Shown in pieces: positions 32,794-44,530 of a DNA stretch of 64,000 nucleotides; position 1 is the first letter of the stretch; each line of letters starts with the position of its first letter. This stretch comes from Entoloma clypeatum (Eukaryota; Basidiomycota; Agaricomycetes; Agaricales; Entolomataceae), in contig OY751488.1 in NCBI GenBank assembly GCA_963565915.1, positions 3,906,001 through 3,970,000 of the forward strand, given 5' to 3'. The notes beneath the pieces are model-generated. The model was not told the DNA's origin. It worked only from the letters and a program-made list of their open reading frames with translations, and made no database searches. The translations under genes were made by a program, and so were the position numbers.

Positions 32794-35700
32794 TTATCGT
32801 GGACGCGATGGATTTTGCCGATGAAAATCTCGAATCAAGTCTTGAGCATTCTGAACATTAGTCCGAGGTTCCCACATGTTCTCTTCTGGGCCATACCCTT
32901 CCCATTGGACAAGGTACTGGATCTTTCCACGGAATTTCTGAGAGTCCAGGATTGTGGAGACATGGTATTCTTCTCGTCCTTCGACGATGATCGGATCAGG
33001 GGCTGGCTTCTTTTTCTGAATGGCATACTTCGGGGTTTCGTATGGCGATAACAGGGTCTCATTGAACACAGGGTGGATCATCTTCCAGGTTTTGGGAAGA
33101 TCAAGACGGTATGCGCTAGCTCCTTTCTTCTCTAGAACTTTGAATGGTCCGTGTCGGAGGGCGTCAAGTTTCTTTGAGGGACGATCAGTCCTGATGTTAG
33201 TCCCTTCCAGCCACACCTTGTCTCCATTGCGGTAATTCCGAGACGGGCTTCGTCGTGTGTCAACTGTCTTCTTCATCTGATCCTGGGCCTGTTTCAGTGC
33301 TGCGTTGGCTTCTTCCCGTGCCTGTTTGAGTTTTTTCAAGAAGTTGTTTGCCGCTGGATTGGTGTCTTCCAACACCAGTTCTCCCTTCCAAGGATGCAGA
33401 CCGTAGTTGAGATAGAATGGTGTGTACTTTGTCGCTTGATGTTCTTTGTCATTGTACTGGAATTCTGCGATTGCGATCCATTCTGCCCAATCATCTTGTA
33501 GATGGTTGACAAAGTTTCGTAAGAACACCTCGGTTTCCTGATGCGATCGTTTGGCTTGTCCATCAGTTTGTGGATGGTACGCAGTGGACAGGTTTCTCTT
33601 GATTCCCAACATGCGGCAAAGTATCTCCATGAACTTCGCGGCGAACTGTGGTCCTCTGTCGCTAATGATCTTCTTAGGGATCCCATGAAGCTTCCATATC
33701 TGGTCCCGATAGATCTTGGCTAATCCTTCAGCTGATAGTTCCACGGTTGTCGGGATGAGATGAAGCATCTTTGAATGTCTGTCCGTGATGACCAGAATTG
33801 CGTTCTTCCCATCAGATTCTGGTATCGGTCCCACGACGTCAATCCCTATGTCTTCCCATGGTTGACTTGGCGCGGCGTTAGGGTGTAGAGGGGCGTGTCT
33901 CCTTTGGCGGCTGATCTTGTTATGTTGACAGGTGTCACAACCTTTCACATACTTCTTTACGTCATGTAGGATGGTGGGCCACCAGTAGGTGCGAGTGAGG
34001 AGTTCATGTGTTCGATATTGTCCTGGATGTCCTGCCACTGGTGCGTCGTGCGCTTCAAACATCAGTTCTTGGCACAATTGTGGGTCTGGTGGAACATAGA
34101 CTCGTTCTCCTGCGTAGGTGATGCCATTTTCCTGCTGGTACCAGTGAGGATTCTTCTTCAGACCCTGGGCTACTTCTGTCTCCATGCGATTCGAGGCCTT
34201 GATGCGTGCGATCCATGGGTTTTTGATGGTTGTGATGTTTCCGATTTTGATGGAATCAGATGTTTCACCCCCTTCAAAGAATTGTTCCTCCGTGAACATC
34301 TCCATTTGTATCACATCTTCTGATTCCAATCGTTTCAAAAATAGCCCCTCCTTGAGCATTTGGTCGCTGTCCTGCGGCTCGAGTTCCGTCTCATACCAGG
34401 GTAAACGTGACAGGATGTCTGCTTTCGCGTTTGTCTTCCCAGGTACATGTCGCAATTCGAAGTCATAGTCTTGTAACTTCATCTTCCAGCGCCTCTGTCG
34501 TTGGTTTAGGTCCTGAGGACGCTGGAAATACTCCAGGTTTTTGTGATCGGTTAAGATCTCGAAACGTTCCTTGGCTTCAAGTAGATAATGTCGCCAGTCC
34601 TTCAGTGCTTCCATGACTGCCAAGAGTTCCTTGTCATATATCTCGTAATTCTGTTCGGCCGCGGACATGGTCCGCGACAAGAACGCGATAGGATGCCACT
34701 TGTCGTCTTGTTTCTGTGAAAGTACCACTCCAATCGCATAACCCGATGCATCGGTTTCGACCCTGAACTGTCCGTCCGGTTTGGGCAATGCCAAGACTGG
34801 TGCCGTCGTAATTGCCCGTATGAGACCTTCAAATGCTTCTTGCACCGCTGGTCCCCACGTGAATGCTGTATTTCCCGTAAGTGTTGTGAGTGGCTTTGCG
34901 ATGTTTGAGTATCCTTCAATGAAGCGTCGATAAAAATTGGCAAATCCCAGGAACCTCTGGACTTCCTTTTTTGAAGTGGGTACTCGCCAGTTCCGGATTG
35001 TGTCCACCTTTTCAGTTTCCATCTCAACCCGTCCTTCTCCAACGACATATCCCAATATGGGGCATTTCGTTACTTCCCAAAGACACTTCTTCTCCTTTAG
35101 GAACAGGTCATTGTCTGACAGAATCTGCAAGATCTCTTCGGTGTTCCAGGCGAGTTCTTCCTTGGTTTTACCAATAACCACTATGTCATCCATGTAAATC
35201 ACACAGATGCGCCGACGGATCTGATCCCTGAATAGGCTGGCCATCATCCGAGAGAACATTCCCGGGGAGTTGCAGAGACCGAAAAACATGACTAATGGTT
35301 CAAACAATCCTCGGCTGGTCAGGAAGGCGGCTTTCCATTCGTCACCCTTCTTGATCCGCATCTTATTGTATCCCCACATGATGTCCATTTTGTTGAAGTA
35401 GACTGCGTCCTTCAATACATCCAAGAGGTCGTTGATGCGTGGCAGTGGGAATTTGTCCTTAACCGTGAATTTATTGACCGTGCGATAATCCTGTACCAAT
35501 CGTTTGGAACCGTCTTTCTTGTTAATGAAGAAGCAGGGTGATGCATAAGGGGATTTGGACGGTCGGATCTTTCCGGTTGCCAGGCCTTCATCGATGAATT
35601 CGTCCAGTTTTTCTTGCTCCTTTTGGGTCATAGGATACGTGTTTCCTCCTAGCTCCTTTGGTGCGTCCGGTGTAAGTTCGATGCCGTGGTCCCATTCTCT

Positions 35701-36402
35701 TTCCTTTGGGATCTTGTCAAAGTTTTCTTTTTCAAAGAGATGGGCAAAACGTTCAACGTATGAGGGTCGTTTGGTTGTGGGAGGTGGTGTGGGAGTAACT
35801 GCTTCCAATATGGGGTCTCCGGGCTTCCATTTCTGATCCGATTTCTTGGGCGCGTCCTTGTCTCATACTTCCACCATGCGAACCCGATGTTTGCAACCAT
35901 TAAGGTTAACCCTGAAATCCGAGTGTTTTATTTGACATGTTGATGGGCACCGGTTGAATGTTACAGCGCCGGTCGTCCAATTGATTGTGGGGTTGTGGTG
36001 CACCAACCAGTCATGTCCCAAAAGCATGTCCGTTCTTCCAATGTCCAATACCATTGCTTCCATGGTTTCCTGGTGTGTTCCTAAGTCCAGCTTGACTTCG
36101 GCAAGTTTTTCTGCTTTCTGTTGTCGGTTCGGCAATCCATCCGCATTTAGGATTGATATGGGTTTTATTCCACATGTGGGAAGGTTCTGTTCGCGTACTA
36201 TTCTGGGATGGATACATGTGCGTTCACATCCGCTATCAACCTCGGGTCGAATGGCCTTTGGTCCTCGTCGTGTTTTGATCTGAGCTTGCAGCTTGATCTC
36301 TCGTCGTTTCAGAGGTTTATCTCCCTTGACAATCTTAGTTGACGCAACGGCTCGCTTTGCAGGGATAACATAAGTTATATTGTCTGTAGCTGCACCAGGC
36401 AA
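32794..36402 (-). pseudogene. Pol of chromovirus D, one nonsense codon
   Basis: The open frame overlaps the end of gag by about 57 bp (from about 36,495) in the -1 frame, suggesting frameshift expression. No canonical slippery heptamer is seen. Protease with VDSGCERTCI (about 36,230); TGA at 35863-35865 for arginine; RT with IYMDD (about 35,190); RNase H (TDASGYAIG, TDHKNLEYF); integrase HHCC finger (34,060-33,920) and DDE core (SDRGPQF, TDGQAKRSHQE); C-terminal chromodomain (EEYHVSTILD, VQWEGYGPEENMWEP). Apart from the single TGA the polyprotein is complete, so this is the youngest gypsy here and nearly functional. Confidence 0.92.
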
Positions 36403-36443
36403 GCGAGTTCGTTTAATGGATAAGGGTCGCGACTTAGCGTCGT

Positions 36444-37646
36444 TTAATCGGACCCTTCGGGAAAATCCTTCTCGTCGGTCTCTATGGTGATGGTTTCATC
36501 ATCATCGGTATCTCCATCAGACACCTTCCTAATCTTTCCAGAGTTCTTCTTCGGCTTGCGGCAGTTGCACGCGATATGTCCTTCTTGGTCGCAGTTGAAA
36601 CACTTACGACCATCTTTCTTCTTTGGGGCTTTGCAGTCTTTGGCAAGGTGACCAAAGCGCTGACAGTTGTAGCAACGGGCTACTCCTGCTTTGTCAATCT
36701 CCATGGCTTTGCCTTGACCACCATAAGTGGTGCCCGATCCGGTGCGTGTGTCGCCACCCCCTCGGATGACTAATGCATGTCCCTCCATCTGTCGTCCCTT
36801 GTTTCGGATCTCCTTTGTGTAATCAGTGTACGTCTTGCCATCGCTAGCCACTTGTTCAGAAATTCTGCGGTTGACGTTCTTTTCCAGGATGTATTTCCCA
36901 GTTTCTTCGCCAAGGTTTGACAGCTTCAAGAGCTCTTCGAATTCGTCCAAGAATTCGTCGATGGTGCGTTTCTCCTGTTTCAGGACTTCGAGTCTCGCCT
37001 TGGCCACTGCCGACTTGTTGGCAATAGAGAATCGCGTAGCGATGTCGTCTGAGAACCCTAACCAGGTGATGTTCTCGCCATCGGTGGCAAGGTCGTCTAA
37101 CTTGTTGCTGGCCCAGTGTTTACCGGACCCTTCCATCATGCGGGATAACACCGCAAGAATTTTCTGATCGTCGGACAGGCCCTTCTGGAACCTGATGTAT
37201 AATTTGGTGGCTTTCCACCACTCGTCGAAGGTGTGTCTGTCTTTGAACATCCCAGGATCTTTGATGATCTTGGATGTATCCATTGTTTGTACTGTTGGTG
37301 CTTCTGCCATGTCTAGAACCTGCGGAGTAGGAGAGGTGTCGGATTGTTGGGATGAAGATGGGGTTCGGGATACAGGTAGGGGTTGAAAATCAGTCCCTGT
37401 TCTAGGCGTCTGTTCGGTATCTGACTGCGTGGAGTCAAAAGTAAATTCGTCAGGGGACTCGTCGGTGGAATCGGTGGCAAAACGTTCAGAGTATTTCCTC
37501 TGTAAATCTCTAAGGAATCTCTGTTCCTGTGCGTCTGTTGGTCGCGAGAAGGGGTCAAGTCTCTCATTTCGTGCCCAACGGTTGTACTCGGTCTGTTGCT
37601 CGTCGGTGGTGAAGTGGGCGTAGATCTGCTGCTTCGAGTAAGACAT
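36444..37646 (-). CDS. Gag of chromovirus D (400 aa)
   Basis: Intact ATG-to-stop frame. N-terminal region with PTDAQEQRFLRDLQRKY, a Ser/Thr/Pro-rich linker, the gag domain (TFDEWWKATKLYIRFQKG, ILAVLSRMMEGSG, RTIDEFLDEFEELLKLS), and two zinc knuckles (CYNCQRFGHLAKDC and CFNCDQEGHIACNC, near 36,680 and 36,600). The C-terminus is acidic. It forms the virus-like particle and packages RNA. Its start codon lies inside ORF1 in another frame. Confidence 0.9.
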   Translation of the reverse strand: MSYSKQQIYAHFTTDEQQTEYNRWARNERLDPFSRPTDAQEQRFLRDLQRKYSERFATDSTDESPDEFTFDSTQSDTEQTPRTGTDFQPLPVSRTPSSSQQSDTSPTPQVLDMAEAPTVQTMDTSKIIKDPGMFKDRHTFDEWWKATKLYIRFQKGLSDDQKILAVLSRMMEGSGKHWASNKLDDLATDGENITWLGFSDDIATRFSIANKSAVAKARLEVLKQEKRTIDEFLDEFEELLKLSNLGEETGKYILEKNVNRRISEQVASDGKTYTDYTKEIRNKGRQMEGHALVIRGGGDTRTGSGTTYGGQGKAMEIDKAGVARCYNCQRFGHLAKDCKAPKKKDGRKCFNCDQEGHIACNCRKPKKNSGKIRKVSDGDTDDDETITIETDEKDFPEGSD

Positions 37647-38041
37647 GGTGATGCGGCTCTGGGACGTCTCGATGTGAGCGTCCTAATCAATCTTCTGATA
37701 ACGGTTGTCTGGACACCGATAAACTCTCTGATCTCTGTGATCCGACCTGTCTGAGGTCCTTCTTGAACGCGAAAGCTTTCGAGTTCGTTCTGTCGGGCGT
37801 TGTAACGCGCGATCTGGTGTTGCCAAGCAAGATGGATGCTCTCTGCTATCTCGCCGTGGGGGCGATGCTCGTCGTTGTCTAGTTCTTCGTCAAGCACCTG
37901 CTGTAGGATGCAACGGATCTCCGATTCGATGTACTGCTGGATGAGTGTAAAATCGATACTGTCTCGAGGACTTAGCTCCTCCTGTCGGGCTTCTGGCATG
38001 CTGAATGGGTTACTGGTGAAGTCTTCAAAGAAGCGCGACAT
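37313..38041 (-). CDS. ORF1 of chromovirus D, 242 aa, overlaps gag
   Basis: Same position, length and stop as ORF1 of element B. The first 130 residues upstream of gag are helical and charged, with no known domain. It is the first ATG of the genomic RNA, so ribosomes must pass or frameshift from it to make Gag. The gag frame is -1 relative to ORF1 and is open for 13 codons above its ATG, down from a TAG at 37683-37685. Confidence 0.6.
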   Translation of the reverse strand: MSRFFEDFTSNPFSMPEARQEELSPRDSIDFTLIQQYIESEIRCILQQVLDEELDNDEHRPHGEIAESIHLAWQHQIARYNARQNELESFRVQEGPQTGRITEIREFIGVQTTVIRRLIRTLTSRRPRAASPCLTRSSRSTPTSPPTSNRPSTTVGHEMRDLTPSRDQQTHRNRDSLEIYRGNTLNVLPPIPPTSPLTNLLLTPRSQIPNRRLEQGLIFNPYLYPEPHLHPNNPTPLLLRRF

Positions 38042-38101
38042 CTTGACTCGTCTGGTAGTTGCTCTCTTCGCTCTGGGCGAACCTAATGAGATTTAGCAAC
38101 T

Positions 38102-38471
38102 TGTTATGCGTAACAAACCGTTCCAAGGTTCGGGCAGAGTATGCAGGAAGATGGAAAGGCGAAGAGCAATGTGATTGATAAATCTAAGGAATGTAGCTAT
38201 GGTACATGAGGTTTATATAGTACTGACTATGAGTGGTAGCGAATGAGTCAGTAACTGCGGGAGGCAGTGCGCATGAGTAAGGCGACTGCAGAAGGCTATG
38301 CACTAATGAGTAAGCTGACTGCGGAATGAGTCAGACAGCTGCGGAAAGCGAGTCAGCGCGGGAGCGAAGTATACTAAAGGAAGTAAAGTATAATATGATA
38401 TGTGTAAGCGGGGGCCGATGAGTAAAAGTGAAAAAGTAAGCGTATACGTCCATAGTCGTTAGTCCATAACA
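38102..38471 (-). repeat. 5' LTR of element D
   Basis: 370 bp; five differences from the 3' LTR, four at CpG. Followed by GTACC (38472-38476). Confidence 0.93.
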
Positions 38472-41400
38472 GTACCAATGGTGCTGTCTGAGGAGTTGCG
38501 GACTCAAAAGTTCCGCAAAGTCAATGTGCGGGCAACGAAACGTGCCCGTGAACGACCTGTGGTTCCGCAGGCCAAAAAGGACTGTCTGGTCACCTACATC
38601 AAGGTAAATGGACATGAGACCTGGATGCTGTGGGACTCGGGCAGTACGGCGATGGGTGTAACACCCACTTTTGCCCATGTAGTGGACTTGTTGGTCTTTC
38701 CGCTGGTAAACCCTCATGTGTTGCAACTGGGGACGATTGGAAGTCGCGCCCAGATAAGCCATGGTGCGGATGACACGGTGGAGATGCCTGGCGTGTCTGC
38801 TGAGATGTATGCGGACGTGGCCAACTTTGACCGCTATGATATGATCATAGGTACTCCGTTTATGAGAAAGTACTGCGTGCAGCTCAACTTTGAGAAAGAT
38901 TGAGTGATCGTTGTGGATGTTGCTATGCCTGCAGTTAGAGTCACTATCCCAGACATGGATGACCGAGCGCGACACTATCAGTCCATTGATAAGCGCCACA
39001 AGTGGACATGTTGCCAGAGGAAGCGAAACTGATCCTCTTAAGTAAAGAAGAGTACAAGTGTACTCTTGAGGGGGGGGAAGTACCTATCCCCCAGATAGCA
39101 ATACCGAAAGAAATGACAGATACTACGTTTGCCCTGTCAAAAGTTTATCCAGAATCAAGTGACAGAGAGTGTCTCTGTCAATATGTCAAACCGACTGCCA
39201 ATAATGGTGGGCGAAGGGTTCAACAGGAGCGAGAGCATGTCGCTCATGTAAAGGCACTATGGGATGCACCAATACCCAAGCGTCGGTATGAGTGGGTCCA
39301 TGACCCACGAATGCCACAAGAATGGAATGAAATGGTGGCAACCATGTGTGCGAATGAGGGGCAAAAGGAACCCTCAATGCACTATCACATGGCAATGGAA
39401 TCAGAGGAGACCATGCCTGAGGTGTTTGTACACCTGTACGAACTGGATTGCCCTGGGATGGAGCGATGAAACTGACTGGAATCAGAGAGATCTCAACTAG
39501 GAGTGGACGATACAGACACCCGCTTGAAAAAGCTGATAGACAGGTTTCAGAAGCCTGTCATGAAGAAGTTGGGTGTAGCGAAGGCGAAGCAACACCTCTT
39601 GTATCACGATTATCCCAGAATGCGCAAGCAATGGTGCGACACGTTCCAGGACATAGTAAATGGGACTCAGGGTGAATTACCACCCTGGCGTGAGGTGAAT
39701 CATGAGATACACCTCTATGATGACCACAAGCGGTATATGTATCATACACCACAATGTCCTCACTTGCTTAGAGAGGAATTGTATGAGAAAATCAACCAGT
39801 ATGTTGATGCCGGTTGGTGGGAGCCTAAGTTGGTGACACAAGCGGCCCCACTTTTATGCCTATCCAAGCAGGATGGCAGGTTAAGGACGGTGGTAGATGC
39901 TCATCAAAGAAACGACAATACAATCAAGGACATAATGCCTCTGCCAGAACAAGACATTATTCGGGAGGATGTTGCTTGAACACAGATTAGGTCAAAAATT
40001 GACTAACGGACGTGTTCAAACAAGTACATGTTTGAATTGAGGACATCACAAAGAATGCTTTTGTGACAATAATGGGAACCTATATGAGCCACATAATGTG
40101 GATAGGGGACTGTAATGCCCCCGCAATGTTCCAACGGCTGATGACGTGTATATTCAGAGATGCCATAGGGTGTTTCATGCATATATACTTAGACGCATAT
40201 TCGTCTACTCTGACAGTATAGAGGAGCATGAGGAGCACCTCCGGGTCGTGTTTGAATAACTGAGGGATGAAAAGTTGTACCTCAAATGGAAGAAATGTGA
40301 TTTGTACATGGAGCACATGGATTGTCTTGGTCATATAATTGACTGAGAAGGAATACACGTAGATGCTGATAAACTAGCTCGCATTAGGGATTGGAGAGTC
40401 CCTAGAAACTATAACGACATTCAAAGACTTGTTGGATTAATTAATTACATCGGTGCATATCTGCCTGATATAACGGCTTATATGGGACCGTTATTAGCGA
40501 TGACACAAAATGGCACCCCATTTATGTGGCACCCTATCCACCAGCAGTGTTTCAACATGATAAAACATATCTGTCTCACCGCCCCAGTAATAAAACTGAT
40601 TAATCCAAAATCGGATGAGCCAATTTGGCTCATATGCGACACCTCAAAGTCAGGCGTTGGGGCCATGTATGGACAAGGCCCAACGTGGAAGACATGTTGC
40701 CCAGCGGTGTTTATGTCTAAAAAGTTCATGAATGTCCAGCAAAACTATGCTGTGCATGAACTTGAGATGCTAGCCATTCTTGAGGCCCTCCAGAAGTGGG
40801 AGGACAAGTTGATTGGCTACAAGATCCATGTCATCATGGACCATAAAGCTCTTGAGTTCTTTAAGACTCAAAATCGGTTGATGAACCGACAGTGCAGGTG
40901 AATGGACTATCTGTCGTGATTTAACTTTGACATAACATATGTCAAGGGTGAGTTAAACAAAGTGGCGGACTGCCTGTCTCGCTATTACGAGAATGACACC
41001 AACAAGGAGGTCCATAGTGCAAACAAGTATGTCTGCGCAGACGTATGAATGGACTTGGAAGGGGAAGATCTTCCCCTTGAAAGGTACCAGGAGGTTGTCG
41101 AGCACGTGGTAGAGATATGTGCCATGTGAGACGCAGGGATGCGTCGCAGTAGGCGATTACAGGAACACCAGGAGGAGTGGGTTATTGAAGCGGAAGCCAT
41201 GGCTGGCCTGAAAGCGCCGGTTAGCAAGGTTCTGGACATGGTTGCGACTAGTGGTAGTGCTCATGTACCCTTACCTGAGGGGAATGAAACGCTGGGCGAA
41301 GCCTTGCTTCGCTGTAACATGGACCCGCCCCCATTGGCTAAAGACGATGACGCATTCAGGGAGCGCGTATGGACGGGATAGTCATCGGACAAATTGTTCG

Positions 41401-42826
41401 ACTGGATAAAAGAAACCCGAGGGACTACAAAGCCTTCCGAGTGGCCGGTGGGCTTCTGTGGACCAAGAACCTCATCGGGGAGGAGGTCCTGTGTGTACCC
41501 TGGGATCATGAATTGGTCCAGGAAATCCTGGCCCAATCCCATGAGACCCTGGGGCACTTTGGGGAGCAGAAGATGGCAGATTATATCCGCCGTTGGTACT
41601 GGTGGCCTGGCATTATGAGGGACACCAGGATGTTCTGCAGGACTTGTGAGTCCTGCCAGCAAGTGAAGGGGTTGAACCGACCCCCTCCCTGTCCCGACAA
41701 AGCCTTGGGACTCCATAGAGATGGACTTTGTGGGCCCATTCCCAGAATCCAAGGGGTATAACTACCTATGGGTGGTTATCTGCCAAATGATGAGCATGGT
41801 GCATCTCATTCCGGTATGCACCAATATAAAAGCATCAGAGCTTTCATGGGTGTATCATAGGGAGATTGTGCACCTGCACGGACTCCCAAGCTCGATTGTG
41901 AGTGATTGAGATTCGAAATTCACGTCAAAATAGTGGTGTGAGCTACACAGGATGTTGGGAGCCAAGCTCCTAATGTCAACATCCTTTCACTCACAAACCG
42001 ATGGACAGATGGAACGGGCGAACAGAAGTGTTGGCCAGATTTTCTGTACGGTTGTCCGTCATGACCAGAAAGACTGGGTGGACAGGGTGGACCTCACGGA
42101 GTTCACAATAAATGCAAGCATATCAGGGACGACGGGGTATGCCCTGTTTGAGTTTAATGGAGGACATATGCCCTCTATGTTAAAAGAGATACGGTTGGAT
42201 GAGGCTATCCCGAAGGGTATCAGGGACTTTGCACTCCAGGCTCTGCAGAATCTGGCAGATGCGCATGACGCGATTATAGAATTGCAAGCTTTTCAGGTGA
42301 AATACGCGAACGAGAGGCATACAGCAGAGCCGGAACTACAAGTAGGCGACCTCGTCTACTTATCAACAAAAAATTTGAATGTTCCGAAAGGTAGGGCAAG
42401 AAAACTTTGCCCTAAGTATGTAGGTCCCTATAAGATACTGAGATCAAGGCTGGAGACCTCAACATACATGTTGGATACATCCAATGTTTCATGTGTCTCT
42501 CTTGCGACCATATGAGGTGTCGACTGATGTCTTATTCCCTAACAGGGTTCATCCAGAGCCCTATGACTTCGGCGCGCCTGACGATGCCGAGTGGTTTGTA
42601 GAGGAACTGTTGGGCCATCGGTGGAACAGCGGGAACCTCAAGTTTGAGGTTCGATGGAGTCTAGGTGACATGAAATGGGAGCTGCAGTTGTCATGCAAGG
42701 ACTTGGCAGCCCTTGACTGATATCTGGAACTGCAGGGCGTCCGCCGCCCTGCTCAACTGTCCAAGTGACAGTGAAGAGGATGATTGGCATTCTCTAGTGA
42801 TAATCATTGGACTGTGGGAGTGTTGA
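38472..42826 (+). mobile_element. Ty3/gypsy element E, right part (pol)
   Basis: Continuation of E after element D. The reading frame of the acidic linker (HTMTEVP) runs on as MVLSEELRTQKF once D and one GTACC are removed. The 3' LTR was not identified; a possible start is TGTTGAAGG near 42,819. Confidence 0.8.
38477..42720 (+). pseudogene. Pol of gypsy element E, heavily decayed
   Basis: Protease with WDSGST (about 38,635) and IIGTPFM; a spacer; RT from about 39,690 (GWWEPKLVTQAAPLL, RTVVDAHQRNDN). The YLDD box near 40,190 is broken by a frameshift. RNase H follows (CDTSKSGVGAMYG, VHELEMLAILEAL, MDHKALEF), then an HHCC integrase finger (HETLGHFG..., CRTCESCQQ; 41,550-41,670), a catalytic core (MDFVGPFPES; SD, then TGA for Arg at about 41,908; QTDGQMERANR), and a degenerate chromodomain-like end at 42,590-42,720. 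At least ten stops or frameshifts are present, mostly TGA for CGA. Confidence 0.85.
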
Positions 42827-43052
42827 AGGGGTCATGTGTGTTGCAGCAACCTTGGGAAAATTTTCCTTCTTACCTCCGCAATTCACACTGCTTCGACATG
42901 CTGCACAGCGACGACGAAGCCACAGGTAGCAGTGCTCAGGGGCGCTGCTCAAACCGTCTGCAGGGTTCTCAGAACCACAGGGGTGGTTCTGGAAGGGGGG
43001 GAAGAGGCGCACAGAGAGTGCCTCATAACCCCCCTGGATATTGCAACCAACG
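42827..43052. other. Unassigned sequence right of element E
   Basis: No coding or repeat feature recognised. May include LTR remains. Confidence 0.3.
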
Positions 43053-43445
43053 ATGGGGCAGCCGCTGCCCCAGACACAGTATGCGCAGTTCGCGCAATAT
43101 CCTAGGGGACACGTAGAGTATCTCCAGAATGTGCAGGCCTGTCAGGGGCCGACGACATATCAGGGTGGATTTTGAAATCCACCCACGCAGTCATGGGCCC
43201 TGCCAGTGCCCTCTCTTCCGTGAGTGGGAGGGTCCTGGGTGGATCAGATGGAACTGGACTATGAAGGTCCAGCACCACGACACAATGTGAGCGCGTCGGA
43301 CCACAGAGAGGACAATGTGTCCTCCAGAAGCAAGGGGAAACAGAAGGCGACTGCGGTGGAGCTTGCTCAGAGCGAACTCGAGGAAGGCGGAGAGTTCCAG
43401 CAGAAGCTCTTAGGCCTCTTAGATCGCCCTTACATGACCTCTTAG
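43053..43445 (+). pseudogene. Gag-like fragment of unknown retroelement
   Basis: A single frame from ATG 43053. Gln/Pro/Tyr-rich start (MGQPLPQTQYAQFAQYP), TGA codons near 43,155 and 43,220, then a charged part (SSRSKGKQKATAVELAQ) ending where gypsy copy F begins. The composition is like the disordered N-terminus of a gypsy Gag, but no domain is recognised. Confidence 0.4.
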
Positions 43446-44440
43446 CCACTGCCGGCAAAGCATGTGTTTATACCACCATAGACCTCTGACACACATACCA
43501 CTTAGTCCGCATCGCTGAAGGTGATAAATGGAAAACTGCATTCCGCACTCACTATGGATCATTTGAATGGTTAGTCATGCTATTCGGATTGTCTAATGCA
43601 CCTGCAGCCTTCCAATGTTTTATGAACAACATCTTCTCCGATCTTTTGGACAACTGTATTACCATTTACCTCAACGACATTCTGATCTACTCCAACAAAC
43701 CCGAGGAACACAAAAAACATGTCCGAAAAGTCCTCCAATGACTCCAACAACACAGTCTTTATGCCTGCGCCAACAAGTGCGACTTCTTCGCTGAAACTGT
43801 AGAATATCTTGGATTTATCCTTTCTCCTGACGGACTCAAAATGTCAGAAGCGAAAGTCAAGATTATTCAGGATTGGCCTGAACCACGCAGGGTGAAGGAT
43901 GTCCAGTCCTTTTTGGGTTTTGCAAACATTTACTGACGTTTCATTCCATTCTATTCCAACATCACTATTCCACTCACTTGTTTAACCAGGAAACATGCCA
44001 CTTGGCTGTTCTCCGACAATGCTAAACCACTTTTAATGACCTGAAAAAGGCATTTACCACTGCTCCGATCCTGACACACTGGATCCCTGACTCTCCAATA
44101 ATTGTCAAAACCAATGCATCTGACTATGCCCTAGCGGCTATTTTGTTGATCGTCACCTCTGACAATGAAGTCCACCCCATCACATTCCATTCCCGCACTT
44201 TCACGGCCCCTGAACTCAACTATGACACCCATGATAAAGAACTCCTGGCCATCTTCGAGGCTTTTAAGACTTGGCGCCATTATCTCAAAGGCTCCGGTAC
44301 TCCGATTGATGTCATTGCCAGCTGCAAAAATCTCAAGTATTTTGCCACTACCAAAGTCCTTTCACGCTGACAAGTCCGATGGTCAGAATATCTTTCTCAG
44401 TTCAACCTCATCATCCAATTCTGCCCTGGCCGATTGGGAA
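43426..44440 (+). mobile_element. Ty3/gypsy copy F (element A family), RT and RNase H part
   Basis: Starts abruptly in RT at DLLATAGKACVYTTIDL, the region missing from element A. RT palm with IYLND at 43664-43678 (YLDD expected), then the connection and RNase H (TNASDYALAAI, DKELLAIFEAF, SCKNLKYF). Nonsense codons replace CGA at several places (for example near 43,486, 43,739 and 44,368), and a one-base frameshift lies near 44,025. The hAT-like element interrupts it at 44,440. The frame resumes at 47,550. Confidence 0.85.
44433..44440. repeat. 8-bp target-site duplication of the hAT-like element (left copy, ATTGGGAA)
   Basis: Recurs at 47542-47549. Removing the insert and one copy gives a continuous gypsy reading frame GRLGTKPNSLTRHWDVYPK. 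Confidence 0.93.
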
Positions 44441-44513
44441 TAGTGTTTGAGGGTTCAGTTCAGTTCAGTTTTTTGCCTCCAAGGGGCATAGACCAAGACT
44501 GAGACTGGTCTTC

Positions 44514-44530
44514 ATATATACAAAAGAGCC
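44514..44530. repeat. 17-bp target-site duplication of the LINE fragment (left copy)
   Basis: ATATATACAAAAGAGCC recurs at 46299-46315 after the A/T-rich tail. Confidence 0.88.

Larger units (their letters stand above)
31901..38471 (-). mobile_element. Chromodomain Ty3/gypsy element D, nearly intact
   Basis: A 6.57-kb minus-strand element with two 370-bp LTRs differing at five sites. It has the same architecture as element B: ORF1, gag, pol with chromodomain, ORF3, polypurine tract (GAGGAGGGGAACA). The only nonsense mutation seen in gag-pol is TGA at 35863-35865. It inserted into the older element E. Confidence 0.96.

Noticed and set aside
36444..36500. Canonical -1 slippery heptamer at the gag/pol overlap of element D
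   Set aside because: The overlap exists, but GAT TTT CCC does not satisfy the X-XXY-YYZ rule in the gag frame.
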